NCBI RefSeq assembly: GCF_003086775.1
Contig: NZ_CP026001.1
Span: 3,250,407-3,314,406, forward strand
Direction of reading: 5' to 3'
DNA: 64,000 nucleotides
Source: Stenotrophomonas sp. ZAC14D1_NAIMI4_1
GTDB lineage: Bacteria > Pseudomonadota > Gammaproteobacteria > Xanthomonadales > Xanthomonadaceae
Below are positions 59,257-64,000 of this stretch, one piece after another. The notes under the pieces were generated by a model. That model was not told the DNA's origin. It did no database searches and was given only the letters and a program-made list of their open reading frames with translations. Each line of letters begins with the position of its first letter. Position 1 is the first letter of the stretch. The position numbers and the translations under genes are program-made.

Positions 59257-61821
59257 ATGACCCACGCCCCCGATTCCACCACCGCTTCCCATACCCCGGC
59301 ATGGAAGCGGGTCCTGACCATCGTCATCCCGCTGCTGATCCTGGCGCTGGCCCTGCACGGGCTCGCCAACGAATTCGACGAGCATGGCTACCGTGCCATC
59401 CGCGACGCCTTCCACAAGCTGACCGGTGCGCAGATCGCGCTGACCGTGCTGCTGGGCCTGGCCAGCTACGCCTGCCTGATCGGCTTTGATGCCATCGGCC
59501 TGCGCCGCAGTGGCATCCGCGTGCATCCCGCACGCGTGGGCATCACCGCGTTCCTGGCCCACACCCTGGGCCAGACCGTGGGCTTTGCCGCATTGACCGG
59601 CGGCGCGGTGCGCCTGCGCGGCTACCGCAGTGCCGGCCTGGACCTGGCGCAGATCGGCCAGGTGGTACTGATGAGCACGCTGGGCTTCGTGTTCGGTGCC
59701 TGGCTGCTGATCGGCGTGGCGCTGTGCATGGAACCGGCCGCGGCCGCGCTGGCCCTGCCGCTGGACCCGGCGGCGGTGCGCGTGGTCGGCATCCTCGGCC
59801 TGCTCGCCTACGCCGCCACCGTGCTGCTGGTCGGCCGCAACGGGCGCCAGTTCCGCATCTTCGGCCATGGCCTGTGGCTGCCCGACCGCCGCACCATGCT
59901 CGGCGTCACCGTGCTCAGCGTCATCGAACTGGTGCTGGCCAGCGCCGCGTTCTACGTGCTGCTGCCCGACTCCACGCCTACCGGCCTGCCCGGCTTCGTC
60001 GGCCTGTACCTGGTGGCCGTGCTGGCCGGCCTGGTGTCCACGGTGCCGGCGGGCCTGGGCGTGTTCGAGTGGAGCCTGCTGAAGCTGCTGCCGCAGGTCG
60101 CACCGGCCGCGGTGCTGGCCGCCGCGCTGATCTACCGCGTCACCTACTACGTGCTGCCGCTGCTGCTGGCCACCCTGCTCGCCCTTGCCCCGGCCCTGCG
60201 CCAGCCGCTGCAGGCCAGCGCCGGCGCCACCCGCGCGGGCTGGCACGCGCTGCGACCATGGCTGCCGCAGATCATCGCCCTGGCCGCCTTCAGCATCGGT
60301 GCCGCGCTGGTCATCGATGGCACGCTGCCGACGCCGCGCCGCCATCTCCTCAACGCCTCGCTGCCCATCCTGGAAACCTCGCACCTGATCGGCAGCCTCG
60401 GCGGCGTGGCCCTGCTGCTCATCGGCCAGGGCCTGGCCCGGCGCAGCCATGCCGCGTGGATGCTGGCGATGGCGGTATGCGTGGTCACGCCGCTGCCGCT
60501 GTGGCTGCGCGGCGGCCAACCGCTCATCGCCGTATCGGCGCTGCTGGTGGCGATGGCGCTGTGGGCCGCGCGCCGCGAGTTCTACCGCCAGGGCGCGCTG
60601 CTGGATGAAGCCTGGTCGTGGCCGTGGCTGCGCAACCTCGGCCTGGTGCTGGTGGCGGTGACCTGGCTGCTGTTCTTCACCTACAGCCACGTCGAATACC
60701 AGAACGAACTCTGGTGGCAGTTCGCCGTGTCGGGCAACGCGCCGCGTGCGCTGCGCGCGTTGCTGGTGGTGGCCATCGCGCTGGTGATGTTCGGCCTGGC
60801 GCGCCTGCTGCACAGCACGCGCACCCCGTTGCCGGCTGCCGACGATGCCACCCTGCAGGCGCTGGCACCGGTGCTGGCCGGCGCCACCGACACCCAGGCC
60901 TGCCTGGTGCTGACCGCCGACAAGGCGGTGCTGCGCGATGAGGCGAAACAGGGCTTCGTGATGATGCAGCGCTATGGCGGGTCGCTGATTGCGATGGGCG
61001 ATCCGGTCGGCCCGCCGGAGGTGGCCCGTGCGCTGATCTGGCGCTTCCGCGAGGAAGCCGACCGGCTTGGCCTGCGCCCGGTGTTCTACCAGGTGGGCGA
61101 GGCGTACTGGCAGACCTACCTGGACCTGGGCCTGGGCCTGGTCAAGCTGGGCGAAGAGGCGATGGTGCCGCTGCACGACTTCGGCCTGGAAGGACGCGAA
61201 CGCGCCGACCTGCGCCAGGCCTGGAACCGCGGCAAGCGCAGCGGCCTGTCATTCCGGGTGGCGCCGGTGGAAGAGATTCCCGAACTGCTGCCGCGCCTGC
61301 ACGCCATTTCCAACGCCTGGCTGGACGACAAGGCCGGCGACGAAAAGGGGTTCTCGCTGGGCAGTTTCGATCCCGGCTATCTGGCGCGCTTCCCGGTGGC
61401 GCTGGTCGAGGCCGAAGGTGAGATCGTGGCCTTCGCCAACCTGTGGCAGGCGCCTGCCGGGGCCGAGCTGTCGGTGGACCTGATGCGCCACGTCAATGAA
61501 GCGCCGAAGGGCACGATGGATTTCCTGTTCATCGAACTGTTCCTGTGGGGACGTGCGCAGGGCTATGCGCGCTTCTCGCTGGGCATGGCGCCGCTGTCCG
61601 GGCTGGCCCAGCACCGCCTGGCCGGCCGCTGGAACCGCTTGGCCGGCCTGCTGGCGCGGCATGGTGAACGCTTCTATGGCTTCAGTGGCCTGCGCCGTTT
61701 CAAGTCGAAGTTCGACCCGCAGTGGCGCCCGCGCTACCTCGCCGCACCGGGTGGCATGCACCTGCCGGCGGCACTGCTGGATGCCACGCGATTGATCTCG
61801 CTGGACCCGCGGCGCGGGTGA
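59257..61821 (+). CDS. mprF: Bifunctional lysylphosphatidylglycerol flippase/synthetase
   Basis: An 854-residue inner-membrane protein. The N-terminal two thirds hold about 14 hydrophobic helices (flippase: LAHTLGQTVGFAALTGGAVRLRGYRSAGL is diagnostic). The C-terminal third is the cytosolic DUF2156 (GNAT-like) synthase: VLTADKAVLRDEAKQGFVMMQRYGGSLIAMGDPVG..FYQVGEAYWQTYLDLGLGLVKLGEEA..FSGLRRFKSKFDPQWRPRYLA. It moves lysine (or another aminoacyl group) from tRNA to phosphatidylglycerol and flips the product, giving resistance to cationic peptides. It converges with a VirJ/AcvB-like gene. Confidence 0.93.
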   Translation: MTHAPDSTTASHTPAWKRVLTIVIPLLILALALHGLANEFDEHGYRAIRDAFHKLTGAQIALTVLLGLASYACLIGFDAIGLRRSGIRVHPARVGITAFLAHTLGQTVGFAALTGGAVRLRGYRSAGLDLAQIGQVVLMSTLGFVFGAWLLIGVALCMEPAAAALALPLDPAAVRVVGILGLLAYAATVLLVGRNGRQFRIFGHGLWLPDRRTMLGVTVLSVIELVLASAAFYVLLPDSTPTGLPGFVGLYLVAVLAGLVSTVPAGLGVFEWSLLKLLPQVAPAAVLAAALIYRVTYYVLPLLLATLLALAPALRQPLQASAGATRAGWHALRPWLPQIIALAAFSIGAALVIDGTLPTPRRHLLNASLPILETSHLIGSLGGVALLLIGQGLARRSHAAWMLAMAVCVVTPLPLWLRGGQPLIAVSALLVAMALWAARREFYRQGALLDEAWSWPWLRNLGLVLVAVTWLLFFTYSHVEYQNELWWQFAVSGNAPRALRALLVVAIALVMFGLARLLHSTRTPLPAADDATLQALAPVLAGATDTQACLVLTADKAVLRDEAKQGFVMMQRYGGSLIAMGDPVGPPEVARALIWRFREEADRLGLRPVFYQVGEAYWQTYLDLGLGLVKLGEEAMVPLHDFGLEGRERADLRQAWNRGKRSGLSFRVAPVEEIPELLPRLHAISNAWLDDKAGDEKGFSLGSFDPGYLARFPVALVEAEGEIVAFANLWQAPAGAELSVDLMRHVNEAPKGTMDFLFIELFLWGRAQGYARFSLGMAPLSGLAQHRLAGRWNRLAGLLARHGERFYGFSGLRRFKSKFDPQWRPRYLAAPGGMHLPAALLDATRLISLDPRRG

Positions 61822-61859
61822 TCGCTCACCCTGGTGGGTGCGCACCCTCACCCTGGTGG

Positions 61860-61910
61860 GTGCGAACCGTTGGTTCGCACGCTCTCCGCCGGGCATGGCC
61901 CGGCGCTACC
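61860..61910. repeat. A-type hairpin variant and SMAG palindrome
   Basis: GTGCGAACC-GTT-GGTTCGCAC (61860-61880), a third stem version of the A-type palindrome, and CGCCGGGC-ATG-GCCCGGCG-CTACC (61887-61910). The 16-base phrase TCACCCTGGTGGGTGC is repeated just before (61826 and 61848). They lie between convergent mprF and virJ genes. Confidence 0.8.
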
Positions 61911-61922
61911 GGTGGGTGCGGC

Positions 61923-63269
61923 CTACGCGCCGCCCTTGAGGATCACCTCAGCCAAACGATCGTAATCACCATTGAAGTGATGGTCGCCCGGCAGCTTCAC
62001 CTTCTGCACGCCATCGTTGGCCGGCAGGTCCGGGCACAGTGCGTCCTCGTCATCCTTGCCGTACACGCACAGGGTCTTGGCCGCAGGCAGCTTCGCCACT
62101 TCCGGTGCGATCGGCAGGCCGCCGCCGCCACCGCCCAGCCAGTTGCTGACGTGGAATTCAAAATCGGCCTTGCGCCCCACCGACAGCAGCGCGATGCGCT
62201 CGATGCCGTCGCGGGTGCCCGCGTCGAGCTGGTTGATGGTGGCTGGCAGGACGTCGGCGCCCTGCGAGAAACCAACCAGCATCACTTTGTCGCGGCGCCA
62301 TTGCTGCTTGTAGTGGGCGATGATCCTCTGCAGGTCGGCGGCGAAGCCCTTGGGCGTGCGCTCGCTCCAGAAGTAGCGCAGTGAATCGATGCCGACCACG
62401 GCCACGCCATGTTCGCTCAGCGACGAGGCAACGTTCTTGTCCAGGCCGGCCCAGCCGCCGTCGCCCGACACGAAGATGGCCAGGGTATCGCCGTTGCCGC
62501 TGGCCGGCACTTCCACCACCGGCAGTCCCTTCAATGCATCCGGTGGCGGTGCCAGGCTCACTCCGGCCTGCGCGCCGACCACCCGTGCCGCCGCCACCAG
62601 GCCGGGCGAGGCGTCACCGCGGGCAGTGCGCTTGAACTCACGCGCCATCGCCACCTGCTGCACGAACGCACTGGCCTGGCCGGCCTTGCAGGCATTGCCG
62701 CCGGCCGCGCTCAGCCACGGGAAATTCAGATCGGTCGGCTGCAGCCGGTTGTGCTTCACGCCATCGCCGCAGACCATGCGCTCGTGGCTGTGGTCGGGGC
62801 AGAAGCCGGTGGTCAGCAGCCCGGCAAACACCTGCGTGTCGGCCTGCGCAGCCAGCGTATAGGCCATTTCCGCGCCTTCGCCATCACCGCCGACCAGCGG
62901 CAGGTGGTAGCCCGGCAGGTGCAGCGAGGCCTGCAGCCAGCGCGAGAAATTCTCGACGTCACCCGCACCGAACGAACAGGTCGGATTGCCTTCGCGCTTG
63001 AGCACGCCACGCAGGTGGCTGATGTCCACCGCCGCCACCAGGGCACCGTCGGCACGCAGGGCTTCAATCGGCAATCGGCTGGTATCGCCACCGGCAGTTG
63101 GTTCATGGAACCAGATCACCACCCGCTGCGGTGTTCCCGCAGGCATGTGCACCGGTACCTGGTCGAAGCGCCCATGGCTGAACTGCTGCACGTTCGCTGC
63201 CGCCATGGCCGGCAACGCAGCCAGCGCCAGCACCACACCCATTGCCCTGCCCAGCCCTGCACGCTTCAT
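61923..63269 (-). CDS. VirJ/AcvB-family protein, likely lysyl-phosphatidylglycerol hydrolase
   Basis: A 448-residue exported protein: signal peptide (1-24), an N-terminal VirJ-like domain and a second, catalytic-looking alpha/beta-hydrolase domain (about 250-448) with nucleophile GFSQGAD, in the pattern of the long AcvB form. AcvB of Agrobacterium cuts lysyl-PG back to PG in the periplasm and is encoded beside the synthase. Here it faces mprF, consistent with that job, though no substrate is shown. The start ATG 63269 was chosen for the MKRAGLGRAMGVVLALAALPAMAAA signal. Confidence 0.85.
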   Translation of the reverse strand: MKRAGLGRAMGVVLALAALPAMAAANVQQFSHGRFDQVPVHMPAGTPQRVVIWFHEPTAGGDTSRLPIEALRADGALVAAVDISHLRGVLKREGNPTCSFGAGDVENFSRWLQASLHLPGYHLPLVGGDGEGAEMAYTLAAQADTQVFAGLLTTGFCPDHSHERMVCGDGVKHNRLQPTDLNFPWLSAAGGNACKAGQASAFVQQVAMAREFKRTARGDASPGLVAAARVVGAQAGVSLAPPPDALKGLPVVEVPASGNGDTLAIFVSGDGGWAGLDKNVASSLSEHGVAVVGIDSLRYFWSERTPKGFAADLQRIIAHYKQQWRRDKVMLVGFSQGADVLPATINQLDAGTRDGIERIALLSVGRKADFEFHVSNWLGGGGGGLPIAPEVAKLPAAKTLCVYGKDDEDALCPDLPANDGVQKVKLPGDHHFNGDYDRLAEVILKGGA

Positions 63270-63347
63270 ATCGCATCCCCGGTGGAATGCGCACACGATA
63301 CGCCGCCACCGCGTGCACGGCACGTACCGGTGCAGGCCGTTGGGGAT

Positions 63348-63962
63348 TCAGTCGGATGCGCTGCGCTGGCCGCGGCGGTACAGGGCAAAAGCCAGCCACA
63401 GCAGCCAGCCGGCAATCACCACGATCACTGTCTTCTGGCCCAGCCCACGCGGTGGCCCGGCCCGCCACAACACGTGCAGCCACAGCAGCACAAACGCCAG
63501 CCACGCCCAGCCCCACAGCAGGGCCGCACTGCGCTGCCAGCCCGGTTCGCGGCGCAGGTACCACGCCTGCAGAAGCATGCCGACGCTGGCGCACAGGAAC
63601 GCGGTGTTGGCCGCCAGGCCATGCACCAGCGGCGCCAGCAGTGGCGTCGCTGAGGGCAACCAGCTGTCGCCGATGGAAACGGTGGCCAGGCCGAGCGCAG
63701 CCACGGTGAACAGCAGCGGTGCGGCGGCACTGCGCCGCGGCCCCGTGCTGTGCCGGTACAGCGCGATGCCCAGCACCGCGATGGCCAGCGCCAGCAGGCA
63801 GTAGGCACTGCGCAGCGCCAGCCCCCAGGGGCCATGCAGGTACAGGCTGAGAGTGGCCTGCACCCAGTCCAGGTCGGCGCGTGCGAACTGGGTCCACACG
63901 GCAGTGGCGATGAACAGCAGCAGCGCAACGATGGCCAGCAACGCCGCCGGCCGCGCGCGCAT
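63348..63962 (-). CDS. DUF998-type membrane protein
   Basis: A 204-residue protein with about six hydrophobic helices: FIATAVWTQFARADLDWVQATLSLYLHGPWGLALRSAYCLLALAIAVLG in the first part, and PLVHGLAANTAFLCASVGMLLQAWYLRREPGW in the second. A DUF998 assignment fits. The ATG (63962) overlaps the stop of an upstream gene as TGATG and has AGGAG eight bases ahead. It is not the same length or order as the paralogue at 43000. Confidence 0.78.
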   Translation of the reverse strand: MRARPAALLAIVALLLFIATAVWTQFARADLDWVQATLSLYLHGPWGLALRSAYCLLALAIAVLGIALYRHSTGPRRSAAAPLLFTVAALGLATVSIGDSWLPSATPLLAPLVHGLAANTAFLCASVGMLLQAWYLRREPGWQRSAALLWGWAWLAFVLLWLHVLWRAGPPRGLGQKTVIVVIAGWLLWLAFALYRRGQRSASD

Positions 63963-64000
63963 CACGGTGTCTCCTGCGGGTGCCGCGCCTGCCACTCGGA
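63962..64000 (-). CDS. C-terminal end of an unidentified gene
   Basis: The minus-strand frame entering at 64000 reads SEWQARHPQETP and stops at 63962-63964, overlapping the next start (TGATG). Only 12 residues are visible, too few to name a product. The tight overlap suggests an operon with the DUF998 gene. Confidence 0.4.
   Translation of the reverse strand, partial: SEWQARHPQETP

Overview
The window is a stretch of high-GC gammaproteobacterial chromosome. Gene content and order (leuS-lptE-holA-nadD-rsfS-rlmH, maf-rng-yhdP-tldD, tilS/xseB/ispA), the NTG starts, and the abundant GTAG-ended palindromes (SMAG-type REP elements) all point to Xanthomonadaceae, most likely the genus Stenotrophomonas. 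This assignment is by recognition, not by database search. I see no rRNA, prophage, insertion sequence, integron or CRISPR-cas locus.

Layout. 1-6.5 kb: rhomboid start (cut by the window edge), an alkyltransferase-like protein, a DMT-family transporter, glutathione reductase (gor), a DUF418 membrane protein, slyD, and two paralogous NlpC/P60 (C40) cell-wall peptidases. 6.7-13.7 kb: a complete functional-amyloid (Fap-type) secretion operon, fapABCDEF on the minus strand, converging on a sigma-54 activator gene. A good -24/-12 promoter lies upstream of fapA, so regulator and promoter fit each other. 13.9-17.6 kb: a dicarboxylate symporter, an alkaline phosphatase and an overlapping WG-repeat protein. 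17.6-18.6 kb: nearly 1 kb without genes, filled with an alternating palindrome array flanked by two facing copies of a composite inverted-repeat element. A third copy lies at 53.9-54.2 kb.

18.6-31.2 kb holds housekeeping genes: tilS, xseB, ispA, the TldD/PmbA protease pair, darP, yhdP, rng and maf. 31.3-36.1 kb encodes a SIMPL protein, a TonB protein and a large TonB-dependent receptor. 36.2-42.4 kb has tRNA-Asn and the minus-strand operon from leuS to rlmH. 42.7-48.6 kb has a small orphan secreted protein, a thioredoxin-TPR protein (CnoX/YbbN-like), and a LysM-FecR protein coupled to a CHASE2-GGDEF diguanylate cyclase. 48.6-58.7 kb has DUF502 and queuosine-precursor transport genes, a DUF885 peptidase, metG, a HAD phosphatase and a soluble RnfB-like ferredoxin. 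59.2-64 kb has mprF (lysyl-phosphatidylglycerol synthase/flippase) facing a VirJ/AcvB-type protein, a likely hydrolase of the same lipid.

The most notable items are the Fap amyloid locus with its control elements, and the three-copy structured repeat. In that repeat the long outer stem and two small inner stems all differ between copies yet stay base-paired, as expected for a selected or self-copying DNA or RNA fold.
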